A DNA stretch of 64,000 nt from Hyphomonas atlantica corrig. (lineage in GTDB: Bacteria; Pseudomonadota; Alphaproteobacteria; Caulobacterales; Hyphomonadaceae): assembly GCF_000682715.1 (NCBI RefSeq), contig NZ_AWFH01000001.1:496001-560000 (forward strand), written 5' to 3'. Numbering within the stretch: position 1 is the stretch's first letter; each line of letters opens with the position of its first letter. The notes beneath the pieces are model-generated. The model did no database searches. It worked only from the letters and a program-made list of their open reading frames with translations, and was not told the DNA's origin. The position numbers and the translations under genes are program-made. This document shows, piece by piece, positions 43,695-52,326 of the stretch.

Positions 43695-44399
43695 CTAGAA
43701 CGGGATAACCCGGTCGAGCACTTTCTGCCCTACCCTTTGTTGCGGAACGGATGTTGCGTCACCTGTATTCAGATAAGAAATCTGGGCTTCCGCGATTTTC
43801 TCGTAGGACACCGTATTTGTCCGTGTAATGTCCTGTGCGCGAATTACACCGCTGACGGTCAGCATTCTCAACTCATTGCTGACCCGGGTTTGCTGGTAGC
43901 CCTGAATGACCAGGTTTCCATTCGGTTCCATTGCAACGACACGTGCCGCCAATGTGAAAGCAATACTCTCGGCCCGGTTCATCGCCCCGCTGCCATCGAG
44001 AGATGAACCACGGCTATAGTCTACACCAGGAGACAGGGAAGCCCCGCCGGGCAGCACACCATTTGCCCACTCTGGCAGGCCGAACAGGGCATCGACATTC
44101 ATATCCGCACTGCTATTCCGATTTCTCGATAGCGAACTTTGGAGACTTGCCCGGTCATCCATTTCTACAACAACTGTCAAAAGATCGCCGACAGCCTTTG
44201 CCCGACGCATGCTCAGCAAGGCATTTGGAGACGTCGTCCAGAGGGACGCATCATCCGCACCTACCGGTTCAGCGACGGGCTGATGCACCATCGGCACAAC
44301 CGTGGGTGTCGTCATGTCGAACTCCGCGTCTGCGGAAGGGATCGAAGCACAGGCGGTAACGCTGAGGGCCGCCGCAGTCAGAGTGAATGTAATCTTCAT
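43695..44399 (-). CDS. flgH: Flagellar L-ring protein FlgH
   Basis: Outer-membrane L-ring lipoprotein of 234 residues. Lipobox VTACAS near residue 17; GDLLTVVVEMDDRASLQSS and the C-terminal LTVSGVIRAQDITRTNTVSYEKIAEAQISYLNTG are the FlgH signatures. The ATG at 44399 overlaps the flgA stop (ATGA), so the frame start at 44414 is not used. Confidence 0.96.
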   Translation of the reverse strand: MKITFTLTAAALSVTACASIPSADAEFDMTTPTVVPMVHQPVAEPVGADDASLWTTSPNALLSMRRAKAVGDLLTVVVEMDDRASLQSSLSRNRNSSADMNVDALFGLPEWANGVLPGGASLSPGVDYSRGSSLDGSGAMNRAESIAFTLAARVVAMEPNGNLVIQGYQQTRVSNELRMLTVSGVIRAQDITRTNTVSYEKIAEAQISYLNTGDATSVPQQRVGQKVLDRVIPF

Positions 44400-44803
44400 T
44401 GAACAAGTACCCATCCGTCTGATTGCACGATTCCGCTTACGATCTTCTTCGAGTTGAGGTTCAGAATGGAAACGCTGTCTCCTTCTGTCGCCTCGCTCAT
44501 GGCTCGTCCCGTGGTAGTGATCTCCAGCGCACCGCTGACGAACTTTACCGTCACGACCTGATTACGCCGCACCAATCGCGCGGGCTGGGTATCGTCCAGG
44601 CTGAGCTCTTGTCCGACATAGACAGTACGCCGAACTTCGCGGCCAATAAGTGGATTATCCGATGACACCATACTGCCGGTTTCAGTAGAGATGTTCGCAG
44701 CAGTGACGGTGTCCCCTGCCCGTATCACTTCAGTCGCGACAGAAGCTGACGCCCCCATCATGTGCGCAGCAAGCCCGAGGCCCAATGCTATTGCTGGTAT
44801 CAT
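44396..44803 (-). CDS. flgA: Flagellar basal body P-ring chaperone FlgA
   Basis: Periplasmic P-ring assembly chaperone of 135 residues, short form typical of alphaproteobacteria. The signal peptide spans residues 1-20; GREVRRTVYVGQELSLDD and RRNQVVTVKFVSGALEITTTGRAMSEATEGDSVSILN are FlgA SAF-domain features. Four bases separate it from flgG. Confidence 0.94.
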   Translation of the reverse strand: MIPAIALGLGLAAHMMGASASVATEVIRAGDTVTAANISTETGSMVSSDNPLIGREVRRTVYVGQELSLDDTQPARLVRRNQVVTVKFVSGALEITTTGRAMSEATEGDSVSILNLNSKKIVSGIVQSDGWVLVQ

Positions 44804-44807
44804 TCTG

Positions 44808-45593
44808 TTACCTCAACCTTGTTGTCGCCGCGAGCATTTCGTCGGCGGCTGTGATCACTTTGGAGTTCAGCTCATATCCGCGCTGAGCCTCGATGAGCTC
44901 AGAAATTTCCTGAACCACATCTACACCAGATTCCTCCAGGTAGCCTTGTCGAATCAGGCCCATACCCTCCGTACCCGCGACCAATTGGTTTGGTGGACCC
45001 GATGCCTCTGTCTGTCGAAACATGTTGTCACCCATCGCCTCAAGACCTTTTTCGTTGATGAAACGAACCAACGAAATATTGCCTATAGGCTGACCATCAG
45101 ACTCACCATCAAAGTATGCGACCACTTCCCCATCGCGACTGATGGATATGCTGCGCGCCTCTTCCGGAATGACAATTCCATCTGCGAGCGGGAATCCATC
45201 CATCGTTACGATCTCCCCGTCCGGACTGCGGTTCAGCTTACCATCGCGTGTATAGGCGGACTCGCCAGACGGCAGCGTAACCTCAAAGAATCCTGTACCG
45301 TCGATCGCAAGGTCCAGCTCTGAGCTGGTTTCCCGAAGGCCGCCTTGAGTAATCTCCATTGACACTGAGGATGGCTTCACGCCTGTGCCGAGCTGAATAC
45401 CTGCGGGCACGACCGTTCCCACTTGGGATGTGATTGTCCCCGGGGTCAAATGCTGTTGATACATGAGATCCGAAAATTCAGCCGTACGCGGTCGATAAGC
45501 AGCCGTGCTCATATTGGCAATGTTGTTGGAGATCACCTCCACTCGCAATTGCTGAGCGGCCATCCCTGTCGCGGCGATTTGCAATGATTTCAT
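44808..45593 (-). CDS. flgG: Flagellar distal rod protein FlgG
   Basis: Distal rod protein of 261 residues. The N-terminal ATGMAAQQLRVEVISNNIANMSTAAYR and C-terminal ISELIEAQRGYELNSKVITAADEML are the rod/hook family ends; EEVTLPSGE...AYTRDGKLNR in the middle fits FlgG. 26-base gap from flgF. Confidence 0.97.
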   Translation of the reverse strand: MKSLQIAATGMAAQQLRVEVISNNIANMSTAAYRPRTAEFSDLMYQQHLTPGTITSQVGTVVPAGIQLGTGVKPSSVSMEITQGGLRETSSELDLAIDGTGFFEVTLPSGESAYTRDGKLNRSPDGEIVTMDGFPLADGIVIPEEARSISISRDGEVVAYFDGESDGQPIGNISLVRFINEKGLEAMGDNMFRQTEASGPPNQLVAGTEGMGLIRQGYLEESGVDVVQEISELIEAQRGYELNSKVITAADEMLAATTRLR

Positions 45594-45619
45594 CTCATTC
45601 CCCTCAATTTGCGAAAGCT

Positions 45620-46333
45620 CTAGAGCTGCCGCATTGTCTTGATCAGTTGATTGATCCGCTCGTCTTCTTTTTCGATCAGGCTTTGCCCCGCCTCGTAAGC
45701 GCGCTGGACTTCAATCAGTCTCGAAATCTCGAGAATCGAAGACACATTGGATTGTTCCAATGCACCTTGAATTACATTTGGCTCTTCGACCTGCTCATAG
45801 CCCTCAGCGGCCACAAACATGGTACCGCCCTCTTGAGCGATCTGTCCGTTCGCAGTTACCACACCGATCTGACCCAAAATTTCCTGGCCTGACGAAATAG
45901 TTCCGTCGGGCGCAACGGAGATGCGTGTAACCTCTTCGGGAATAGCAATGGCTCCGCCGCCAGCGCCCATGACCTGATTACCAAAAGCATCGGCGAGAAT
46001 TCCGTCCGCGGAAAGTTGGAACGCCCCTGCACGCGTAAGCCGCTCACCTGCTGGAGTCTCCAGGACAAAGAACCCCTCGCCATGAATCGCTAGATCGAAC
46101 TGTCCGCCGGTATGCTTCATCGCTCCTTGTGACAGATCGTGCGAATGGCCCGACAAGCTACCCATGGAGACGCTGTCGCCTTCTCCATTTACCGCAGCAA
46201 TATGCTCGGCAAAGATGGCGTGATTCGATTTGTAACCAGTTGTGCTGGAGTTTGCGACATTGTTCGCGATAACCTGCATTTCTCGAAGCAGACCGTCTTG
46301 GCGCGTCAAGGTGGCATAAATTGCATTGGACAC
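45620..46333 (-). CDS. flgF: Flagellar proximal rod protein FlgF
   Basis: Rod protein of 237 residues. MQVIANNVANSSTTGYKSNHAIF and SRLIEVQRAYEAGQSLIEKEDERINQLI are intact. Initiates with GTG, preceded by a strong GGAGGT ribosome-binding site, and overlaps the stop of the upstream 573-residue protein by one base (TAGTG). Confidence 0.96.
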   Translation of the reverse strand: MSNAIYATLTRQDGLLREMQVIANNVANSSTTGYKSNHAIFAEHIAAVNGEGDSVSMGSLSGHSHDLSQGAMKHTGGQFDLAIHGEGFFVLETPAGERLTRAGAFQLSADGILADAFGNQVMGAGGGAIAIPEEVTRISVAPDGTISSGQEILGQIGVVTANGQIAQEGGTMFVAAEGYEQVEEPNVIQGALEQSNVSSILEISRLIEVQRAYEAGQSLIEKEDERINQLIKTMRQL

Positions 46334-48054
46334 TAGAGAGCACCTCCAATTGTCGAATCAAGGAGCTGACTGATCAGCTGAAGATTCTCCGGAATTTCGT
46401 TCAGATGGATCTTTCGTGAACCCGTGGCTGAACCTCGCGCCCGCAGAGCAAGCACAGCTTGAGCGCGTGCTATGTACTGTTCGTCCGCGATCTGTTCAGC
46501 AGCGACATAGAAGTTCTCTGGCAGAACCCAGTCGCCATACACCGCATCGCATTCGATGAGATCCACGAGAGTCGCTGCGTCGAGAGAGACTTTGGAAACC
46601 AGAGTCTGAAGCCACATCGTGTCCCGCGCCATGATTGCGCTCATCGCGGCTAGTCGGGTCACGTCAGTATTATTCGGGTCTGTTCCGGACAGATTCCGAA
46701 GTGCTGTCACGTCAAACATCCGGAACGCCATTTCCGCGCGTTTCGAGGCCAGATCATCATCCTGTTTGATATCGTTGGCGAACTCATTCACCACATTCAC
46801 CAGACCGAGATCCGCAGCGACGATAGTGGCAGACTTTAGCACTTCTGCTGCCTCGTCGCTCTCTCCCAACAGATCGCGATTCAGGAATGTCGCACTCATT
46901 GCGGCAACCTTGAAAAAATGGTCGTCCTTTGAAAAGTCCGCCTCCAGCCTTCTCACCAATTGCGCGCTGAGAAGTTGTCTCGTCTCCGGTTCCTGAAGCG
47001 TCGGCAGGGACGCCAGTCGTGAGATCGTTTCGTAATCCGTGATTTCAGCAGGACGATCCAGCATAGCCCGCAAGTTCGTACGGATGTTCTGGCCGTCCGG
47101 CATGCGCTGCACATTCTCGACAATGTTGCCGACCACTTCATTCTGGACTTCGGTTTCGACGGGAAATCCATGCTTCAACAAAGCAGCCGCCGCAACCGAC
47201 CTCAGATCAGAGTTTCTCAGGAATGGTCGTAAGCCCTCATCCGCAACCAGTCCGCCCTTGTACATGTCAAGAATGGCCTGGTTCAGCGACAAGCGCGGCG
47301 AGCGCGCAATCTGTTCCGCAGTGAAATCCGCCATCATTTTCTCGGCCAGCAAGGGCTCCCCCATCTGGTCCAGAGCGGGCACAGCCATCGCAGCGAAGCG
47401 TATCTTAAGATACCAAGGTAGTTTTCTGTAGAGAGTCAGACTGGCATTCAGCTGTGAGACCCCGTCCGGATCGAGCATCGTGACCTTCGCCAAAGATTGC
47501 CAGATTGCCGCCGAAGGGTTGCACTCCGCGGCCTGATTGAGTGCGTCGATCCGAGTGACCCGCCCCTCTTCCAGAAAATGAGAGAAGTCTCGGAGCAGTT
47601 CAGCATTCTGTCCTTCAAGATCAGCGAGTTGAAGCCGGGCTTCAGCAAACAACCCAATCGTGATGTAGGCCATCGCCATCTCGATTGGGTGTATAGACTC
47701 CTGATCCGAAAGCTTCTGCGCTCGCCAATGCAAGAAGTCCTCATAGCTGCTCAGGCTTATGTACGGCGCGAAATCCAGTTCAGTTTCAGCAGTACATCCT
47801 GTCGACATGGGAACGGGGCGGCTGGGCTCTGCGCTATCCAGGCGCCCCCGGAACACCGGCGTCGCCTGCGGGTTGGAGCCGGCCGGCGCGAGCAATCCTT
47901 CATCAATCGCGTCGTCAACGAACTGGCGAAAATGCTCTGACAGTTGATCTGCTTCCGCCACAGGCACGCCAGTTTCACCTGAAATCTCCCCAAGTGCGGG
48001 CATGCTCATCACGACGGATAAGCCGACAACAAGAGGGAGACGAGAACGGGTCAC
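46333..48054 (-). CDS. Exported 573-aa helical protein, candidate MotC counterpart
   Basis: Signal peptide at residues 1-22 (VVGLSVVMSMPALG), then a long soluble protein rich in helix-forming Ala/Leu/Glu segments that look like irregular helical repeats. Three Cys residues (near residues 87, 178 and 508) could form disulfides in the periplasm. The start GTG overlaps the motA stop by four bases (GTGA), and its stop overlaps flgF by one base, so it is translated in a coupled way with stator and rod genes. No family recognised from sequence; the location, periplasmic destination and a separate MotE gene suggest a MotC-like motor protein. Inference only. Confidence 0.85.
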   Translation of the reverse strand: MTRSRLPLVVGLSVVMSMPALGEISGETGVPVAEADQLSEHFRQFVDDAIDEGLLAPAGSNPQATPVFRGRLDSAEPSRPVPMSTGCTAETELDFAPYISLSSYEDFLHWRAQKLSDQESIHPIEMAMAYITIGLFAEARLQLADLEGQNAELLRDFSHFLEEGRVTRIDALNQAAECNPSAAIWQSLAKVTMLDPDGVSQLNASLTLYRKLPWYLKIRFAAMAVPALDQMGEPLLAEKMMADFTAEQIARSPRLSLNQAILDMYKGGLVADEGLRPFLRNSDLRSVAAAALLKHGFPVETEVQNEVVGNIVENVQRMPDGQNIRTNLRAMLDRPAEITDYETISRLASLPTLQEPETRQLLSAQLVRRLEADFSKDDHFFKVAAMSATFLNRDLLGESDEAAEVLKSATIVAADLGLVNVVNEFANDIKQDDDLASKRAEMAFRMFDVTALRNLSGTDPNNTDVTRLAAMSAIMARDTMWLQTLVSKVSLDAATLVDLIECDAVYGDWVLPENFYVAAEQIADEQYIARAQAVLALRARGSATGSRKIHLNEIPENLQLISQLLDSTIGGAL

Positions 48055-48917
48055 GCGGCTTGTTTCAACCCCCGGATCGCTTCTTCGACTTCATTGAAAG
48101 AAGGGCGCACACGGGTGGGTGCATGGCGTCGCGCCACCTCAACACAAATGTTCACCGGATTTTTGTGAAGGTTTGACACCAGAACTTCGCCGATCATCGA
48201 ATAGAAATTGTGCTCCTCAAGCCGGATATGTTTCACCCGGGTCGCGAAAGGGCCAACAATTCCATAGGCGAGAAACACGCCAAGGAACGTACCAACAAGC
48301 GCGCCGCCGATCATGCCGCCAAGAACTTCAGGGGGTTTGTCAATCGATGCCATTGTCTTGATCACACCCAGAACAGCCGCAACAATGCCGAGTGCAGGCA
48401 GTGCATCCGCCATGTTCTGCAATGCGTGGGATCCGTGAAGTTTTTCCTCAATCAGGCTTTCAAGCTGCTTTTCGAGAAGCTCCTCAACCTGATGAACGTT
48501 GTCGAAATTCATGATCATTGAGCGAATGGTATCGCAGATCATTTCAATCGCCCGCTTGTCCTTCAGGATTTTCGGGTAACGCGCAAAGATATCTGAATCT
48601 TGAGGAGCTTCGATATGAGCTTCGATGTCGACCGGGTTCTTTTTGAGAACATTCAATAGCTCGTGCATCAGGCAGAGGAGATCCTGATAGTCGGATTTTT
48701 TCCATTTTGGGCCTGAGAACGCAGCGACAATATCGCCCCCTGCGTGTTTGATCGTAGTCAAATCATTGCCGGCGAGGAATGCGCCCGTAGCGGCGCCACC
48801 AATCATCATCATCTCGAAGGGGAGAGAATGCATGATAATATCGAGGTGCCCCCCAGCCAGCATGTAGCCGCCGAAGACCATCACGACTGTGACGACAAGT
48901 CCTGCTATTGCGTTCAC
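48051..48917 (-). CDS. motA: Flagellar motor stator protein MotA
   Basis: Ion-channel subunit of the stator; 288 residues with four transmembrane helices (residues 2-22, 32-50, 175-195, 205-225). The cytoplasmic loop and the GGMIGGALVGTFLGVFLAYGIVGPFA segment match proton-type MotA. Initiates with GTG after a strong AAGGAG site. motB is not next to it but in the divergent operon at 50049. Confidence 0.96.
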   Translation of the reverse strand: MNAIAGLVVTVVMVFGGYMLAGGHLDIIMHSLPFEMMMIGGAATGAFLAGNDLTTIKHAGGDIVAAFSGPKWKKSDYQDLLCLMHELLNVLKKNPVDIEAHIEAPQDSDIFARYPKILKDKRAIEMICDTIRSMIMNFDNVHQVEELLEKQLESLIEEKLHGSHALQNMADALPALGIVAAVLGVIKTMASIDKPPEVLGGMIGGALVGTFLGVFLAYGIVGPFATRVKHIRLEEHNFYSMIGEVLVSNLHKNPVNICVEVARRHAPTRVRPSFNEVEEAIRGLKQAA

Positions 48918-48959
48918 TTACAAACTCCTTGCATTCCTCCGCCATCAGCGGGGACAAAC

Positions 48960-49889
48960 TCAAATCTCGGCAATTTCTCGAATGACATCCTCGGGCACGG
49001 GTGCCTTCAGCTTCAAGGCTCTCTGCCCTTTCCAGGCGCCAAGTTCCCCTTGGCTGATCGGCAGTGATCCGCTCACCGTACCGGCGCTCAGATCAAGTTT
49101 GTCCATCTTCGCGCCCGGCAGTGAGATGACTTGCCCGATTTTCATCTCGGCGCACTCACCAATAGTCATGCGCATGGAATCCAGCACTGCATCCAGCACG
49201 ACTGACGTATGCCGAACGCGCTCCCGCAGAACACCTCGTCCCGTATCATCCTGTGACTTGGGTCTGGCCGCATTCTCTTGAAAGGCCTTGGCAAGTGACT
49301 TGATTGCGGACAACCGAACTATCACTCCAATTTCCGGAGCGGCAGTTTCGCCTTCAATAAGCCAACTGTCCTCGCCGTCTCCATCTCCCAATTTGTAGGT
49401 CAGGTTGATGTAAGTTGTATCGGCGTCGAATGGCTCTGCTGCACGGGCAATATCGATCAATTGCGCCGGAGCATTGGCATCACTATCGCTGGAGATAGAA
49501 CAGGCCATTCTTTTCCAAAGGGCGCGCGCAGCGCTCTCCGCCATCAGACGAAGAAACAATTCAGGGGCATTGTTCAGGCTAGACGCGCCCTGTCGCAAAC
49601 GCTGAGCAGAATATCTCTGGGCACCCGCGAAGTTGATTGTCACCGCAGCAACAGGTCCAACATTATGCTCAGGGCTTACATAAGTGAACACGTCATGGGC
49701 CGCGCTCGGCAGATCGGCCCCTGCGAAAACCTTGCGAGAAATAAGGTCCGGCGTGGAAACCTGACCGTAAACTTCTTGTGTCCATTGACCAATGGAAGAC
49801 GCCAAGGCGAGCCAAAGGGGTTCGCATTGGCGAATCGTTGGAGGGAGTCCTCCCCCTGCCCCGATCTTCTTTCGCAGCACAGACGACAC
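48960..49889 (-). CDS. fliM: Flagellar motor switch protein FliM (divergent)
   Basis: C-ring protein of 309 residues with a C-terminal SpoA/FliN-like domain (residues ~225-305: VVLDAVLDSMRMTIGECAEMKIGQVISLPG). The middle region matches the FliM fold loosely. The N-terminal CheY-binding helix (LSQxEIDALL in classical FliM) is not seen; the protein begins MSSVLRKKIGAGGG. Starts with GTG and lacks a strong ribosome-binding site. First gene of the motA-flgFGAH operon. Confidence 0.8.
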   Translation of the reverse strand: MSSVLRKKIGAGGGLPPTIRQCEPLWLALASSIGQWTQEVYGQVSTPDLISRKVFAGADLPSAAHDVFTYVSPEHNVGPVAAVTINFAGAQRYSAQRLRQGASSLNNAPELFLRLMAESAARALWKRMACSISSDSDANAPAQLIDIARAAEPFDADTTYINLTYKLGDGDGEDSWLIEGETAAPEIGVIVRLSAIKSLAKAFQENAARPKSQDDTGRGVLRERVRHTSVVLDAVLDSMRMTIGECAEMKIGQVISLPGAKMDKLDLSAGTVSGSLPISQGELGAWKGQRALKLKAPVPEDVIREIAEI

Positions 49890-50048
49890 AACAAGCCTAC
49901 ATATTTACCCAGTTCCGTCTGGTAGGAATTAAGTAATTTGGTTGCTGAATGGTTACTACGACCGTCTGAAACCCTGCGCCCAGATTAGCCATGAATTGAT
50001 TCAAGCCTGTTAGGAGTAGTGTTCCAAAGCACCGGGGCAGGACTGATT

Positions 50049-50903
50049 ATGGTCGATAAAGCATCGACAGACGCGCAACCAATCATCATCAAGCGCAAGA
50101 AAGTGGTTCAGGGCGACGGCCATCATGGCGGCGCCTGGAAAGTTGCTTATGCTGACTTCGTGACTGCGATGATGGCGTTCTTCCTGCTCATGTGGTTGCT
50201 CAATGCAACCACGGAGGAACAACGCAAGGGCATCGCCGACTATTTCAACCCGACCATTCCGGTGAGCCGGATTTCTGGCGGTGGGTCTGATGGCCTGAAT
50301 GGCTCTTCAATGTTTACCGAGGACACCTACGCCAAAATGGGAACGGGCGGCACGCGCGATGTAACGATTGACACGCCAAAGAAGGAAGCCAGCGCCGCTG
50401 CGGCAGATGCTAGTGCCGAGGAAGTCGCCGAAAACCTTCAAAATCTGCGGGCCGAATTGAATGAGGATGCCAAACAGCTTTCTGAGCACCTCATGATAAA
50501 AATGTCTCCCGAAGGGATGGTTCTCGAAATCATCGATTCCGACAGTTCACCCCTGTTTATGGTTGGCAGTAGCAATCCGACCCCTCTTCTCCAGGATTTG
50601 CTGACATCGATATCAGGATCTCTCGATGCATTTCGAAACGACATCAAGATTGTCGGGCATACTGATAGCCTCCAATATCGACTGGATGCCAATTACGACA
50701 ACTGGAACTTGTCGACTGATCGCGCCAACATGATCCGTAAGCTCCTGCTGGAAAAGGGCATGAGGCCTTCTCGCCTCAAGGAAGTTTCCGGTCGCGCTGA
50801 CACAGACCCACTGGCTCCAGACGATCCGTCTGCATCCCAGAACCGTCGAATCTCAATCGTGATCCTGACAAATCAGCCGAACAAAGATGAACTCAGATTG
50901 TAG
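50049..50903 (+). CDS. motB: Flagellar motor stator protein MotB
   Basis: Peptidoglycan-anchored stator subunit; 284 residues. A single N-terminal helix holds the proton-carrying Asp in WKVAYADFVTAMMAFFLLMWLL. The C-terminal OmpA-like domain has IVGHTDSLQYR and LSTDRANMIRKLLLEKG, then GRADTDPLAPDDPSASQNRRISIVI. The ATG at 50049 follows a GGGGCAGGA ribosome-binding region. First gene of the motB-flgE-flgK-flgL-flgI run. Confidence 0.96.
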   Translation: MVDKASTDAQPIIIKRKKVVQGDGHHGGAWKVAYADFVTAMMAFFLLMWLLNATTEEQRKGIADYFNPTIPVSRISGGGSDGLNGSSMFTEDTYAKMGTGGTRDVTIDTPKKEASAAAADASAEEVAENLQNLRAELNEDAKQLSEHLMIKMSPEGMVLEIIDSDSSPLFMVGSSNPTPLLQDLLTSISGSLDAFRNDIKIVGHTDSLQYRLDANYDNWNLSTDRANMIRKLLLEKGMRPSRLKEVSGRADTDPLAPDDPSASQNRRISIVILTNQPNKDELRL

Positions 50904-50982
50904 GGTTGTTAAGAACTAAGGTTATCGGCTTATTAAGGAATGCGCTCCACTGATAGAAATACATCTGTCGTAGGAGTCGACC

Positions 50983-52296
50983 ATGAGCATTTCTTCATCC
51001 CTGAATGCGGGCGTGATGGGGCTGAACTCGAATTCGAGTCGTCTTTCCGCCATTTCCGATAACATCGCCAACTCATCCACCTACGGCTACAAGCGTAGCC
51101 AGGTCGATTTTTCGAGCATGGTGCTGCAACAACAATCATCGGCATACGCTGCTGGCGGTGTTCGCGTAACTGCCTTCAAGGATATCGCAGCGACGGGGTC
51201 CCTGATTTCAACCGGAAACGCGACTGACCTTGCGGTTTCCGGCCGAGGCCTCGTTCCGGTAACTGATAATACAGGCGTGAACTCTCTGTCGTCCGAACGC
51301 AGCCTGATGCTGCTCCCTACCGGATCTTTCTATGCTGACGAAAGCGGAAATCTTCGCACTCAAAGCGGCCTGTTCCTGCTTGGATGGCCAGCCAACTCCG
51401 ATGGCGAGATCGGTAATGTAAGCCGGAACAGCGGTACTGACCTGGAGCCGGTCAACATCGCCGCGTCCCAATACACCGCCTCACCGACGTCCCGTATCGA
51501 ACTGGGCATTAATTTGCCCGCTGACGCCACCACAGCTGGCGGCACGGGAGAAGCCTACACACTACCTATCGAGTACTTCGATAATCTGGGCCGTGCACAG
51601 ACGCTTTCCATTGAATTCACCCCGTCGGTTCCTGCTACCGGATCCAGCAATGACTGGACTGTCCAAATTTTTGACAGCGCCAATGGTAATCCGCTGACGT
51701 CCATCGGCGACTTGGCAATCAGCTTTGCTGATAGTGCTGCCAATGGCGGTCGTATCGACACAGGCGGTGTAACTGCTTCCAATGGCGCGACATATGACGA
51801 CGCGACCGGCACAGTGACCTTGAGCCTGCCACACGGAAACGTCGAAGTTTTCATCGGGCGTCCAAATGACAGCGCCGGCATCACCCAGCTTTCTGCCAAC
51901 TTCTCTCCGACTTCGGTTAGCAAGGATGGCGCGCCCATCGGTGACCTTCAATCCGTCGAGATAGACGAGAATGGTTATCTGCAGGCCATTTACAACACCG
52001 GCTTCCGCCGCACTCTCTATCAGATCCCAGTCGGTGACGTTCCGAACATGAACGGTCTCAAGGCGCTGGATGGCCAGGCGTTCCGCGTATCCGCAGAAAG
52101 TGGAAACCTCTACTTGTGGGATGCAGGTACGGGACCGGTTGGCAGCATCGAAGGCTATGCACTGATGGAGTCCACTACGGACATTGCAGCGGAATTGACT
52201 GACCTGATCGAAACTCAACGCGCCTACTCTTCAAGCGCCAAGATCGTTCAAACCGTCGACGAGATGCTTCAGGAAACGACCAATCTGAAGCGCTAA
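50983..52296 (+). CDS. flgE: Flagellar hook protein FlgE
   Basis: Hook subunit of 437 residues. N-terminal LNAGVMGLNSNSSRLSAISDNIANSSTYGYKRSQVDF and C-terminal DLIETQRAYSSSAKIVQTVDEMLQETTNLKR mark both ends; the domains between form the D1/D2 hook regions. TAGGAG precedes the ATG. No clear sigma-54 promoter was found upstream. Confidence 0.97.
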   Translation: MSISSSLNAGVMGLNSNSSRLSAISDNIANSSTYGYKRSQVDFSSMVLQQQSSAYAAGGVRVTAFKDIAATGSLISTGNATDLAVSGRGLVPVTDNTGVNSLSSERSLMLLPTGSFYADESGNLRTQSGLFLLGWPANSDGEIGNVSRNSGTDLEPVNIAASQYTASPTSRIELGINLPADATTAGGTGEAYTLPIEYFDNLGRAQTLSIEFTPSVPATGSSNDWTVQIFDSANGNPLTSIGDLAISFADSAANGGRIDTGGVTASNGATYDDATGTVTLSLPHGNVEVFIGRPNDSAGITQLSANFSPTSVSKDGAPIGDLQSVEIDENGYLQAIYNTGFRRTLYQIPVGDVPNMNGLKALDGQAFRVSAESGNLYLWDAGTGPVGSIEGYALMESTTDIAAELTDLIETQRAYSSSAKIVQTVDEMLQETTNLKR

Positions 52297-52326
52297 GCCC
52301 GCCTTAGCTGAAATGCGAGCCCTGCC

